A stretch of 34,585 nucleotides of DNA from a virus: positions 1-34,585 of IMG/VR virus record IMGVR_UViG_3300025110_000053. One strand, 5' to 3'. Made by a program: the position numbers and the translations under genes. Below are positions 15,519-26,300 of the stretch, piece by piece. How positions within the stretch are numbered: position 1 is the first letter of the stretch; every line of letters begins with the position of its first letter. The notes under the pieces are model-generated. The model was not told the origin of the DNA. It was given only the letters and a program-made list of their open reading frames with translations, and ran no database searches.

Positions 15519-18500
15519 ATGCCTAAACATCCCGGACGTCCGAAGGGATCGGATACAGTTCCTGCTTGGTTAACACCCGGAGAATTTGTTATGAACGCTG
15601 AAGCTGCTCGTATGTTTGCTCCTCAGATACAAGCTATGAATGATCGTGGGAGAGCCGTACAAAAGGCTCAAGGGGGTACAATACCTGAGATGGGAACAGT
15701 ACCTATTCCAACGACACCTAACCCCAGTGCTGCTTATCACGAAGGTGGTGCAGTTACAAAGTCTATTGTACCAAAAGCTAGGAAACAACCTCCAGCTTGG
15801 ATGAATCAAATAGAGATGAGAGAGGGTGGATTAAAAAGAGAAATCTATATAGACTCTGAAGGGTATCCTACAGTAGGTATAGGTCATAGATTACCTGACG
15901 AATATAAAAGTAAAAAAGGTCAAGTGTTATTCTCTGATGATCAATTAAATAAATGGTTTACTGAAGACATTGCAAAAGCTACTACTAATGCTTCTGACAA
16001 CATATCTAATTTTGATTCTTTAGATAGTAATGTACAAGGTGCATTAATTAATCAAGCTTTTCAATTAGGTGGAACTGGTCAGAAAGGTTTTGAAAAAATG
16101 ATTAAAGCTATTGAAGATGGAGATATGAATAAAGCAGCTTCTGAAGCTTTAGATTCAAACTGGTTTAGTCAAACTCCAAAGAGAGCATTAGATTTAGCTA
16201 GTATACTTAGAGGTGAGGAACCCAAAATGGAATATAATAAAGGTGGACCAGTACCAAGATACTATGGATTAGGAAGTTTTGTACGATCATTGTTTGGTAC
16301 AGATGATGATGATGATAGGTTTACTATGCCAGATGCAACTGCTTTGTCAGGTACTCCTAACTATATGTTCAGTAATAAAAATGATATTGTAGTACCTCCA
16401 AATGTACAAACTAAAATAAACACCGATGGTAGTTGGTTTAATTCAGAATATGCTGGAGAGCCATTACATATGGGAGATTCAAATTTTGATGTACCAGAAC
16501 CTCCTAAGTTTTCTGATCAAGATTTAATTCAGAACTCTTCAAATGCTTTAAAAGATGTACCACTTATATCCTTAAAGGACGATGACTTAGGTGCATTAAA
16601 AGAGTTAGGTAATGATGACGCAGAAGATATTCTTAAACAAAGAAGAATAGCAAATGAGTATGGATCATACGTACCAACTAATTTTAATCCTGAAAGAAGA
16701 AGATTAGAAGATGAAGCATATAATAGATTTGGTATGAATCTAAATGATGATAATACTTTATCTCCTGTAGAAAAACCAGTAAATCTTGATCCAAGGATAG
16801 GTGTATCTGAATACTATGGAGTTCCTAAAGACTATGGAAGTGGTATGAGTTTGAATGAAGATGCACGAGCATCATTACCACCTAGGTTTATGGACCCACG
16901 TACAAGAAAAATACCAACTGGTCCTGCAAGTTATGATCAAATGCCACCAAGAAGAACGGCAGATATAGATATAGGTGAAGGTTCATTTGGTTATGGACAA
17001 TTTAAAAGACCTGACGATCCTACTTTTAAACAGTTAATACGAGATGGTGAAGGTAATAATGTTTTAAGAGGAGACTTAGGGATGCCTATGGACCCTGTTA
17101 ATGTAGATTCAAATGACCCAAGGGTAGGTGTACCTGAATACTATGGAGTTCCTAAAGTAAACGAATCAAAAAGGGGTCGTATAGGAGAAAAAGTTGAACC
17201 TGTAGTTGAATCAACATTCTTAGCTAATGCTACACCAGAGCAAATAGATCAGTATAATACTGAAAAGGAAAGACGTGAACTAGAAAAGAAAACTATTGGT
17301 AAAACAGGGTTGAATGTTAATGAAGCAGAAAGACAAGAAATCTATAAACAGAAAGTTCTAGAAGCAGAAGAATTTATTGAAACTGGATCTGAAGAAGCGT
17401 TTGCTAAAGCAAAGAATGAAAAAGAAAGATTAGAAGTTGTTGAGAAAATAAAAAAGGCTAATGCATTAATTGCAAACTCTAAAACTAAAGCTAGAATAGA
17501 AGCTAATAAAGATAAGTTATTAAAGAGAGGTCAAGCTACACAAATTAATCAAGAATTAGATAGTAAAATATCTGCTCTTCAAAAGGAATTAGGAACAGCT
17601 ACAGATCCTAATCATAAAGCATTTTTAGAAAAAGAAATAGATAGGTTACAAGGTAATAAAGTTGATACTACTACAGATGTATTAAGTAAAGATGATTCTA
17701 GTAGTGATGGTGGTAATGTAAGCCCTAAGAATTCTCCAGAAGTTAACTTAGATAATTCAGAAAAATCTAACAATCAGCAATTAGAAAATGATCCTACTAT
17801 TGAAGATAAAGGGAAGAACGCTCCACCAGAAGTTAAAGCAGCTGCAGTAGATGAAATAAAAAGTGTCTTTGGTGAGATGTTTGATGTTGAAGAACTTACA
17901 CGAATGGCTATACTATATCTAGGTGCTAGGGCAACTGGTGCATCTGGATCACAAGCTATGGCATTTGCTGGTAAGAGTTACCTATCTCGATTAGATAATA
18001 AGTATAAACAGAATAAGTTTAATGAACATTACAATTCATTACTTAAAGGTAATAATTTTACAAGGGATTCTATGGAACTTTATAAGTATACTAAAGATCC
18101 TAATGTCTTAGTTACTAAATCATCTTTACGAAAAGGAAGTGTATCAGGAGATCCTAAAGGTGAAGTGTTTTACACAAAAGCTAATGTAAGAGGTGTAAGA
18201 GGTCAGAAATTAAGATTGTTTAAAAATGATGAAGTAGATTCAACTGGTAAGAAAACAGGTAATACATTTTATACAACATCTGATGGAACACCTATAAGTC
18301 AACAACAGTTAGAGATGTATTTTACTACTGATGAATCTACTATACCGGAAACTGATGCGTACATAAAATCAAGAAATGAAGTTGCAACAGGGATACGTCC
18401 TGTGATAAAAGAAAAGATTGATATGTTTAAACCTACTGATACTAATGAAGGTAATCCTGCAATGTATAAGATTGTAGGTAATCATAAAGAAAAAATTACA

Positions 18501-19019
18501 ATGGAAGTAGCTAAATTTTCTAAAGATCTTCAATTAAAAGAAGGTCAAATGGTGACTGCAAATATTATTGAGAATGCTTTTGGTAAACTACAAGATGATA
18601 TTGATGATGGTTTTTATGATGATGTTAGCACTATAACATTTACTGATTACTTAGATCGAGCTTATATAGGTACGAAGGTAGGTAATGAGAAATACTTTAC
18701 ATATGAGACTTCAAATGGTAAATCAAAAACAGACTCAGCTAAAGATGTTGATATTGCACTTGATGGATTAACTAGAGGTGTTAAGTCAAAGGGTGGTGGT
18801 AAATGGATAAATACTCCTCCTATTGTCATTAATGATTTGTTATTAAGACAAGCTAAAATTAAACTTGGAAATGGTGAAGGTAGTATGAATGATGCAGAAA
18901 GAGCTAAATTTAATGCAGCTTATGAAAAGTCAATTAAAACTAAACCACAATCAAAAATGTTATTCTATTTAGAAACTGAAATTAATGAATTAAATTATGA
19001 TGATTATTTTAAAAGATAA
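15519..19019 (+). CDS. Internal virion protein with GH24 lysozyme domain
   Basis: A 1166-residue protein. Residues 11-26 (SDTVPAWLTPGEFVMN) are a motif common in phage internal and tape-like proteins. Residues about 95-235 form a T4-type lysozyme: MREGGLKREIYIDSEGY with PTVGIGH gives catalytic E102, D112 and T118 (T4: E11, D20, T26). The wall-cutting domain would open the peptidoglycan during DNA entry, as the transglycosylase of T7 gp16 does. The remainder (about 240-1166) is charged and helix-rich with no recognised domain. A 14-residue motif, DPR(I/V)GV(S/P)EYYGVPK, appears twice (424-437 and 533-546). Confidence 0.8.
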   Translation: MPKHPGRPKGSDTVPAWLTPGEFVMNAEAARMFAPQIQAMNDRGRAVQKAQGGTIPEMGTVPIPTTPNPSAAYHEGGAVTKSIVPKARKQPPAWMNQIEMREGGLKREIYIDSEGYPTVGIGHRLPDEYKSKKGQVLFSDDQLNKWFTEDIAKATTNASDNISNFDSLDSNVQGALINQAFQLGGTGQKGFEKMIKAIEDGDMNKAASEALDSNWFSQTPKRALDLASILRGEEPKMEYNKGGPVPRYYGLGSFVRSLFGTDDDDDRFTMPDATALSGTPNYMFSNKNDIVVPPNVQTKINTDGSWFNSEYAGEPLHMGDSNFDVPEPPKFSDQDLIQNSSNALKDVPLISLKDDDLGALKELGNDDAEDILKQRRIANEYGSYVPTNFNPERRRLEDEAYNRFGMNLNDDNTLSPVEKPVNLDPRIGVSEYYGVPKDYGSGMSLNEDARASLPPRFMDPRTRKIPTGPASYDQMPPRRTADIDIGEGSFGYGQFKRPDDPTFKQLIRDGEGNNVLRGDLGMPMDPVNVDSNDPRVGVPEYYGVPKVNESKRGRIGEKVEPVVESTFLANATPEQIDQYNTEKERRELEKKTIGKTGLNVNEAERQEIYKQKVLEAEEFIETGSEEAFAKAKNEKERLEVVEKIKKANALIANSKTKARIEANKDKLLKRGQATQINQELDSKISALQKELGTATDPNHKAFLEKEIDRLQGNKVDTTTDVLSKDDSSSDGGNVSPKNSPEVNLDNSEKSNNQQLENDPTIEDKGKNAPPEVKAAAVDEIKSVFGEMFDVEELTRMAILYLGARATGASGSQAMAFAGKSYLSRLDNKYKQNKFNEHYNSLLKGNNFTRDSMELYKYTKDPNVLVTKSSLRKGSVSGDPKGEVFYTKANVRGVRGQKLRLFKNDEVDSTGKKTGNTFYTTSDGTPISQQQLEMYFTTDESTIPETDAYIKSRNEVATGIRPVIKEKIDMFKPTDTNEGNPAMYKIVGNHKEKITMEVAKFSKDLQLKEGQMVTANIIENAFGKLQDDIDDGFYDDVSTITFTDYLDRAYIGTKVGNEKYFTYETSNGKSKTDSAKDVDIALDGLTRGVKSKGGGKWINTPPIVINDLLLRQAKIKLGNGEGSMNDAERAKFNAAYEKSIKTKPQSKMLFYLETEINELNYDDYFKR

Positions 19020-19043
19020 ACATAAACTCTTAAGGAGAGATAT

Positions 19044-22000
19044 ATGGGATTAATAAATGATGTAGTCCAACAAGACAACAGGCAGTTAGGGCAGACTGGA
19101 TTTTCATTCCTTGATGCTGATACTCTCCAAAAAGGTCAAGGTGAAAACGCTAAAAAGTATAGGCTTATGGGGTATGATTCTCCAGAAGTTGCAAAGATAA
19201 TAGGTGGTAAGTTCAAAGCTGGCACAGCTGGTGGAGAACAAGCCACTCAGACTATCTGGGAATTAGCAAACAAATTTGGATATACAAACATAAAGCCACA
19301 AGTTGATGATAAAGGTAATGAAGTATTAGATTCAACTGGTACTCGTACTATGGCTGATTTGTATAATGAAAATGGTGAATCTTTTAAAGATAAACTTTTA
19401 CAAGAAGGTATATTTAATCCAACAAGAAGGTTTGCTACTGATCGAGATAGGATGATATCTTCTCTTGGAGATATAGATAGGTCATACAATGCTTTAAATA
19501 ATGTTAAGCTTACTGGTGATGATGAGGTTTGGGATAAAGCTGCAAGCGTCTTAAGGAAAGCAGAGCATGATGAAGGTGAGAAAAGGTTAGGCTTAAAAGG
19601 TGTAGCTCCTACAGAAGCTGCACTAGAAGCTGCCAATGCGTTAGGGTATGGTGATTACTTTTTACAAAACACTGTAGCTACTAGACGTAGAGATAGAAAC
19701 TTAAACAATGAATCACTCAATCCTCTATCGGATTCGTGGGAGAAGGGGTGGTTAAGTGTATTAGAATCATCATACGGATTCCTTGAGATGGCAGGTGATA
19801 CTTTAGGATCTGAATATGTATCTGAGATAGGTGAAGAAGGAGTTCAAAGAGCCAGAGAAAATATGGCTTACTATGGTACTGCTCTTACAGATTACAGAGA
19901 TGTTAATGGTGTAATGGATGCTATATCCTTTGTCAGTAATAACATGGCTCTATCATTACCATACATGGCTGTTACAGTAGGTGGTATGATGGCTGGTAAT
20001 CTTGCAACACCGGGCATAGCTGCATTAGGTTTAGGAGCTAAAGGATTTCAAGCTGCAAAGTATGGAGCGCAAACCCTTGCACCTTCTTCTGTTTATGCAG
20101 GTATGACTTGGAACGAGATGGAAGGAGAGAAGAGTGCTGCTATTGCTTTTGGATCTGGTATTGCTCAAGCAACATTAGATAGGCTAGGTATCTTTGGAAT
20201 ATCTAGAGTTGGTAAAGCACCTAAGAAACTGTTTAATGAAGCCAGTGAACAACTAACAAACCTTCAGAAAACAATTAGGTTAGGTAAAACTAAAAACGGA
20301 ACATACAAAAAGAACAAACTTGGTAAAGCAGCTGAAGAAGCTGAGACTATATTTAATAGATTAGCAGGTAGTTCTTTAGGTGTACAGTTTGGTCTAACTG
20401 CTGCGAAAGAGCTGACTAGGGAACAAGCTGAACAAGTAGTTGCTTCTGCTTCTCGTAGAGAAATAGCTAATATGTTTAAAGATGGTGCTAAGATTGCTAA
20501 AGAACAGTATGCTGGTAAGAAAGTTATAATGGATCTTGTAGGTAATACAGGACGAGCTGGATTATCAGAAGGTATTACTGAACTTGGGCAAGAAGTAACT
20601 GGTTATGTATCTGCTGTTATCGGATCAGATAAACTATTTGATATGAATGAACTTAAGCATCGTGCAATTACAGCAGCTATCGTGGGTACTGCAGTAGGTG
20701 GTCCATTAGGCGCACCGGGAACTGTAGTGAATGCAGCAGCTTGGCACAATGTAGATAGACTGATAGGTAATGCAGAGCTAAATGAAGCATCTGAAAGCTA
20801 TCAGTTTGCTGAACAAGAATCAGATTTAAAAACTAATTTACAGAATGCTAAAGATACTAGACAAGAAATAGAAGTAAACAAATCTAAAAAAAATACTATA
20901 CCAATAACATCTCTTGATGAGAAAGCAACTAGAGAAGAATCAAGACAGAAAGATGAGAATATTGAAGATAGAGTTTTAAATGCATTAAAGAAATTTCCTA
21001 ATTTATTTAAAGGAGCAACTGCTGCAATCTTTGATAAGACATTAATGAGAGATTCTGCTATTGCTAGAAAGATGGGTTCCCAATTTGGAGCATTTCTTCA
21101 AAAAATAAATCCGGGATCTACTTATGAATCTAGTAAATTATTAAATAGATCTTTCTTAAGAAATATAGTTGAAGATCCTGATGTTTATTATAATGCTGTT
21201 ATGGGTAATAACAAGAACACAAGAGCTAACAGACGATCAGCTAGTGAACGTATGTATAAACTATGGGAACTTAGTCAAGATAAAAACGGTAACTTTAATA
21301 AAAATAAATCTAGAAAACAAGCAAAGCAATTAAACATGACTGACGCTGAAGCGAATGCTCATATTGGACTTATTGAAAGTTTACAAAGATTATCTGATGA
21401 AGGTTTGAAACAATCTAGAGCAAGTGGATTATCTCTTAAAAAACTTAGAAGTTATATGTCAAAGTATAGATCTATAAGTGTTAAAGCTATAGCTAAAAAC
21501 AGACCAAAGTTTGAAGCAGCTTTAATGTCTGAATATAAAATATCTCAGAACGAAGCAAAAGAAATAACAGATCGTATCCTTAGTAATAATATAACTAATA
21601 TAGATGAAGCATTTACTGTTGCAAAAGGGGAACTAACTCCGGGATTTGCACATGAACGTACAATGAAACTCTCTGAAAAAGAAAGTATGAAAGAGTTTTT
21701 AGAACAAGATGTGTTTGCTAACGTCGCTTCTTACACGCATAGTTTATCTAGACATGTAGCACATCATCAATTTGTTGGTAAGGATGGAGAAGTATTAGCT
21801 TGGGAACTTAAAAAGATGGAGCTAGAGCTAACTCCTAAATATGGTGCTGAAAAAGCTAGACAGATAACTGACAAGGTTGCTCTTGGGATGAAGAACTATC
21901 TTGACGCAGAGTCAGGTAACTACAAACGAGCTACTAGTGATGCAGGTAAAAAGTTAGAATCAATTCAAAGAAGCTTTATGTTGTTTACAACACTGGCTGG

Positions 22001-23291
22001 ATTACCTCTTGCTACTATATCTTCTTTTGTTGAATTAGCTTTAACAGGTAGATCATTAACAGCAAGTCAATTAAATGGTTTATTTAAAGCACAGGGTAAA
22101 GAACTTGCTAATACATTATATAGAGGTATGATTGATATAGCTAATAAAGCACCTGCCGTAAATGTAAGTGAAGCTAATACAATGAGTGAAGCTCAAATTG
22201 TATTAAAGAATTTAGGGTATCATGAGTATGATGTAGGTGCTGCTACAACTGTAGGTGCTACTGAGATCAATGCTTGGCAACAAGATATAATGAAGTCATT
22301 CTTTAAATGGAATGGTCTTCAAGGTTGGACTAACTACACTCGTGCTGTAAGAGCATCTATCGCTGTTGATTTTATAAATGATAAATTAAAAATAATTCAT
22401 ACATATAATATACAGAATGTAGATGGTAAAGCACCTATGACTAGGGAAGTTCAATTAGCTAGAGAGTCTTTACGAAATCTAGGTATGGATGTTGACTTCA
22501 TGGTTGACTTATTTGAACGATTTGAAAACAATGGTGATGGTCAATCTGCTAATCAAGTATTTAAAATGGATGCAACTATACCAGATGCTCATGTACCAGA
22601 AGGTGAATTACCATTACGTACAAGTATACTATCTAAACAAGAAGAACAGATGCGTAACGAAAACATCAATGAAGCTATGTTTAATTTTATTAATGAAGCA
22701 GTTGCATTACCTATGTCTTCAAACAGACCATTGATCTATCAAGATCCTAGGTTTGCTTTATTCTTTCAGTTCCAAGGTTTCATGGCAACATTCACAGCTA
22801 ATCATATTCCTCGTATGTGGGGTGAGTACGTTAAACGTGGTTCACCTGAGATGAAGTATAGTGCATTTGCTACAATGGCAACTATGATCCTGTTAGGGTT
22901 CACTTCACAAGCATTGAAAGATATGATTAAATATGAAGAAGGTGAGAATGAATACTTAGACACACCAAGATATATTAGAAGGGGTATTACTTCGTCTGGA
23001 TTACTTGGTACATATGAACGTGTTCTTGATCAGTTCTTTCCAATGTACACTACCACTGCACCTAAAGATGAAGCGAATGGTAGATGGATGCTTCGTACAA
23101 TAGCGAGTGAATCTCCTGCTGCAAGTAACCTTAAGAGACTTGTAGATGGATTTGGTAATATAATAGAAGGTGAAGTTGGATCTGGTGTTAGAAAGATTGC
23201 AAAGTCTACACCTTTTATAGGCTCAGTTAATAGAGCAACTAATCAAATCGGTGAAGCTGCAGGTAAGTTAGATTTTAAAGATCAAGAATAG
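19044..23291 (+). CDS. Large ejection protein with N-terminal staphylococcal-nuclease-like domain
   Basis: A 1415-residue protein. Residues about 20-115 match the staphylococcal nuclease fold: D26-T27, YRLMGYDSPE with R40, D45 and E48, GGEQATQTIWELA, then GTRTMADLYNENG with R101 and LLQEGI. These correspond to nuclease D21, R35, D40, E43 and R87, so an active enzyme is plausible. The rest is mostly helical, with hydrophobic stretches near residues 293-330, 550-570 and 1271-1290 that could cross the host membrane. The conserved-looking FQFQGFMATFTANHIPRMWG lies near the C-terminus. Size and position match the T7 gp15/gp16 ejection proteins. A cytosolic, membrane or periplasmic target for the nuclease cannot be decided. 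Confidence 0.75.
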   Translation: MGLINDVVQQDNRQLGQTGFSFLDADTLQKGQGENAKKYRLMGYDSPEVAKIIGGKFKAGTAGGEQATQTIWELANKFGYTNIKPQVDDKGNEVLDSTGTRTMADLYNENGESFKDKLLQEGIFNPTRRFATDRDRMISSLGDIDRSYNALNNVKLTGDDEVWDKAASVLRKAEHDEGEKRLGLKGVAPTEAALEAANALGYGDYFLQNTVATRRRDRNLNNESLNPLSDSWEKGWLSVLESSYGFLEMAGDTLGSEYVSEIGEEGVQRARENMAYYGTALTDYRDVNGVMDAISFVSNNMALSLPYMAVTVGGMMAGNLATPGIAALGLGAKGFQAAKYGAQTLAPSSVYAGMTWNEMEGEKSAAIAFGSGIAQATLDRLGIFGISRVGKAPKKLFNEASEQLTNLQKTIRLGKTKNGTYKKNKLGKAAEEAETIFNRLAGSSLGVQFGLTAAKELTREQAEQVVASASRREIANMFKDGAKIAKEQYAGKKVIMDLVGNTGRAGLSEGITELGQEVTGYVSAVIGSDKLFDMNELKHRAITAAIVGTAVGGPLGAPGTVVNAAAWHNVDRLIGNAELNEASESYQFAEQESDLKTNLQNAKDTRQEIEVNKSKKNTIPITSLDEKATREESRQKDENIEDRVLNALKKFPNLFKGATAAIFDKTLMRDSAIARKMGSQFGAFLQKINPGSTYESSKLLNRSFLRNIVEDPDVYYNAVMGNNKNTRANRRSASERMYKLWELSQDKNGNFNKNKSRKQAKQLNMTDAEANAHIGLIESLQRLSDEGLKQSRASGLSLKKLRSYMSKYRSISVKAIAKNRPKFEAALMSEYKISQNEAKEITDRILSNNITNIDEAFTVAKGELTPGFAHERTMKLSEKESMKEFLEQDVFANVASYTHSLSRHVAHHQFVGKDGEVLAWELKKMELELTPKYGAEKARQITDKVALGMKNYLDAESGNYKRATSDAGKKLESIQRSFMLFTTLAGLPLATISSFVELALTGRSLTASQLNGLFKAQGKELANTLYRGMIDIANKAPAVNVSEANTMSEAQIVLKNLGYHEYDVGAATTVGATEINAWQQDIMKSFFKWNGLQGWTNYTRAVRASIAVDFINDKLKIIHTYNIQNVDGKAPMTREVQLARESLRNLGMDVDFMVDLFERFENNGDGQSANQVFKMDATIPDAHVPEGELPLRTSILSKQEEQMRNENINEAMFNFINEAVALPMSSNRPLIYQDPRFALFFQFQGFMATFTANHIPRMWGEYVKRGSPEMKYSAFATMATMILLGFTSQALKDMIKYEEGENEYLDTPRYIRRGITSSGLLGTYERVLDQFFPMYTTTAPKDEANGRWMLRTIASESPAASNLKRLVDGFGNIIEGEVGSGVRKIAKSTPFIGSVNRATNQIGEAAGKLDFKDQE

Positions 23292-23300
23292 GAGAGTACT

Positions 23301-26300
23301 ATGGTAGTAAATGTTCAAAGCAGTTTTGATTTTGGCAAAGACCAGAAGGAAGACATTGTAAAAGAACAAACTAGTGCAGAAGCATTAAAGAAATCTTCTA
23401 ATATTGCTTTAGAAAACTTACAAGAAGATAAAAAAGTAACCCTTCCTGTTGAACAGGTGGGGTCTACTTCTAACCTTATAGATTTTGAAAGTGTTAGAAA
23501 TCCTAATTACACTCAGTCATCTGGAGCTAATCTTATTGATTATGTTATTAATAAACCAGATGCTATTGATGAGTATCAAGATAATACTATAGGTGCAAAA
23601 GAAGGTGTTGAATCTGATTTACCTATGGGATTTAATGCATTATCAAATGAAGCTCAAGAAGAACTTAAAAGATTTAATCGTGTAGGTGATACGATAGTAG
23701 ATAGGTATAATAAAGTACCTAATACTAATGAACAGGCTGATGGTAATATGTTACCAAGAATAACAAGTATAATCGATCATACTAGAGCTGGTTTTGATAT
23801 ACCTACTCAAATTGAGCCTGATCCTAAAGCACTAAACATGACTCATGGAGAGCTTAGAGCATCGTTAGAACCACAGAATCAATCTATAGAAGGTACTGCA
23901 AGAGCTAATGCAACAGCGCAACCTTTAGGTAAGATACTAAATAGGTTTGATTCTATAGAAAGAATACCTGTTGCTAATAAATATAAGACTGTAATAAAAC
24001 CTGATATGCTTGCTATTGGATTAGCATTAACAGAAAAAAGTTTTGCTGAAGGAATGTATTCAGATCCTAAAGCTTACAAAGAAGCTATGTTAGAAGAGGC
24101 ATCTAATCAAGAATTAGACTCTGAACAAAAGGCAGAAGTCTATAAAAAGATAAAAGACTTTGAAGATAAGATGGCAAGTGGTGACACTACTGCACCAATG
24201 GTAGCAAAGAACCAAGGATTAGAAGTGTTAGGTCGTGAGATTGCTCAAGAGTATCTTATAAAAACAGGTAGGCAAGATAGGATTGGTGAGATAGATTCTA
24301 TAGAAGCTCAACATCTTGCAGGTTATTTTAAAGAACTATGGTCTAAGAATCATTCTGTAGATGGTGATAATATATTTAGAGATGGTACTGGACTTGTTAC
24401 TCGACAAGACTCTACACAAGATGGTACTCAAATTAATTATCAGTTAACTCCATTAGGGGTTGAATATCTAACAGGAAGATCGGGTGGAAGTAGAGATGTA
24501 TTAAACATATTATTCCCACCTAAAAATGTAAGACCTTCTAAACGTCCTCTACCACAAGGAAGACTTCCCGGTGCTGTAGGTGAGATGGTTAGAGATATGT
24601 CTGGTATCTTAGGTACAAATAAAAAATCATTTCCTAAAGATGAATATCTTCAAGAAGCTATGAATAATTTATCTACTATAGGACACGTTGTTAATAAGAG
24701 AAGAAATAAACTTCTATTAATAACAGCACTACCTTCTATTGCACAATTAAACCCTGCGACAACAGAGGGTTCTAGGAATCCTGAAATGTGGATGGCTGAA
24801 ATAAACAGCCTAGGCACTAAGAAGTACGAAGGGATTATGGCTGAGAAGATAGCTCAAGATAGGAGAAGACAAGCTGCTAAAGATAGGGATGAAGAGTTTA
24901 CAGAAGTTGCAATCAATCCTGCAGAAGAGTTTGCTAGGTTAAAGATAAAAGCTTCTAGAACTTTACAATCTATTCAGATGGAAAGAGAGGGTGAAAACTT
25001 TTTAACTTATTCTTTGCAAGGTTACTCAGGCAGAATTGCACCACAACAAACTTTATTTAATCCAACGTCTAATAAAGATGTTAGATTTGTAACAACATCA
25101 GGTGCAGCTGTTCAAGTAACTAAAGGTAGTAAGAAAGAAAAAGTATTAAGACAGATGTATGCTTTAATGTTGTTACCATCTATATCAAAAGGTGTAGCAG
25201 ATGCTGAAGGACAAGGTACAGCTCGTGGAGCTGATATGTTATTGCCAGAGGCAAGAGAGTTTCAACTCGAAGCTAATACTCGTCAGTTATATGAGTGGGG
25301 TCAGAGGTTAAGTACAGCTTTAGACAATACTATGTCTGATACATTATATGAGACTATAGCTAACGAAGTAGTTGGAGATGTAGATTACCAGCAATCTACT
25401 GCTGCTAAATCAAATTTAAGTCTTGGGTTAGATCCCTCTATAAGAGAAGATAAAGAACTTATAGATGCTATTGCAAAAAGAGGTGAAGATGGGTTAGCAT
25501 TTATGGATGGTGTTATTGATTTCTATAATTATAAAAATGCTATGGATAAAGGTATACCATTTCGTACATTCTTTAATGCTTATATAGATGGTAAGACTAA
25601 TGGTCTTGCAACTAATGGGTTTCAACATGGACATTTACCAACAGGTTTTGCAACTGGTGTTATACGTAATGGAAATATATCTTTATTAGATGGAGATAAA
25701 GATCTTAGAGATTATCTTCAAGAGATTAACTTACAAATATTAGAAAATGATATAGGTGGATCTGCTACTGGTAATTTTAATAAAGTACTTGATGATTTTA
25801 TGGTTGTATCTCGTGTTGTATTTTCAGATAGAGAACTTAACAAACAAACTACTATGACTTGGGGATATGGTGCAGAGCTTGCTACATTTAAAAAATCTAT
25901 TGATGATGTAATAGATAAGTTTGTTGCTAAATATCAATTTGAAAGTCAGAAAGGTCAATTATCACCAGAAGGTTTAACATTTTTACAATCACTAGATAAA
26001 GTGATGGGAGTTGGAACAGTTACGACTAGAACTGGAGATAGTAGTCTACCTTCAGATATAAGAGAAGCGTTTGTAGAAAATATACATGCTTTATATGTTA
26101 AAGGTTTACAACAAACCCTATCACCTGATGTTATTAAAGCTAGAACTTTATTAAGAGGAGCTGCTATGGCTCATACTTTTCTAGATGAGCTTATGGTTTT
26201 TAAAACTCACAGTGGATATGAACTTAATGTAGGTGGTAAAGTATCTAAAGGATTAACAGCTGATACTAAATCAGGTAAATATGGATTTGATACTGTTGAT

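Noticed and set aside
22489-22734. 81-residue plus-strand frame inside the SNase-bearing ejection protein
   Set aside because: It is a shadow of the real frame, with runs of Leu, Met and Tyr typical of out-of-frame reading of AT-rich sequence.
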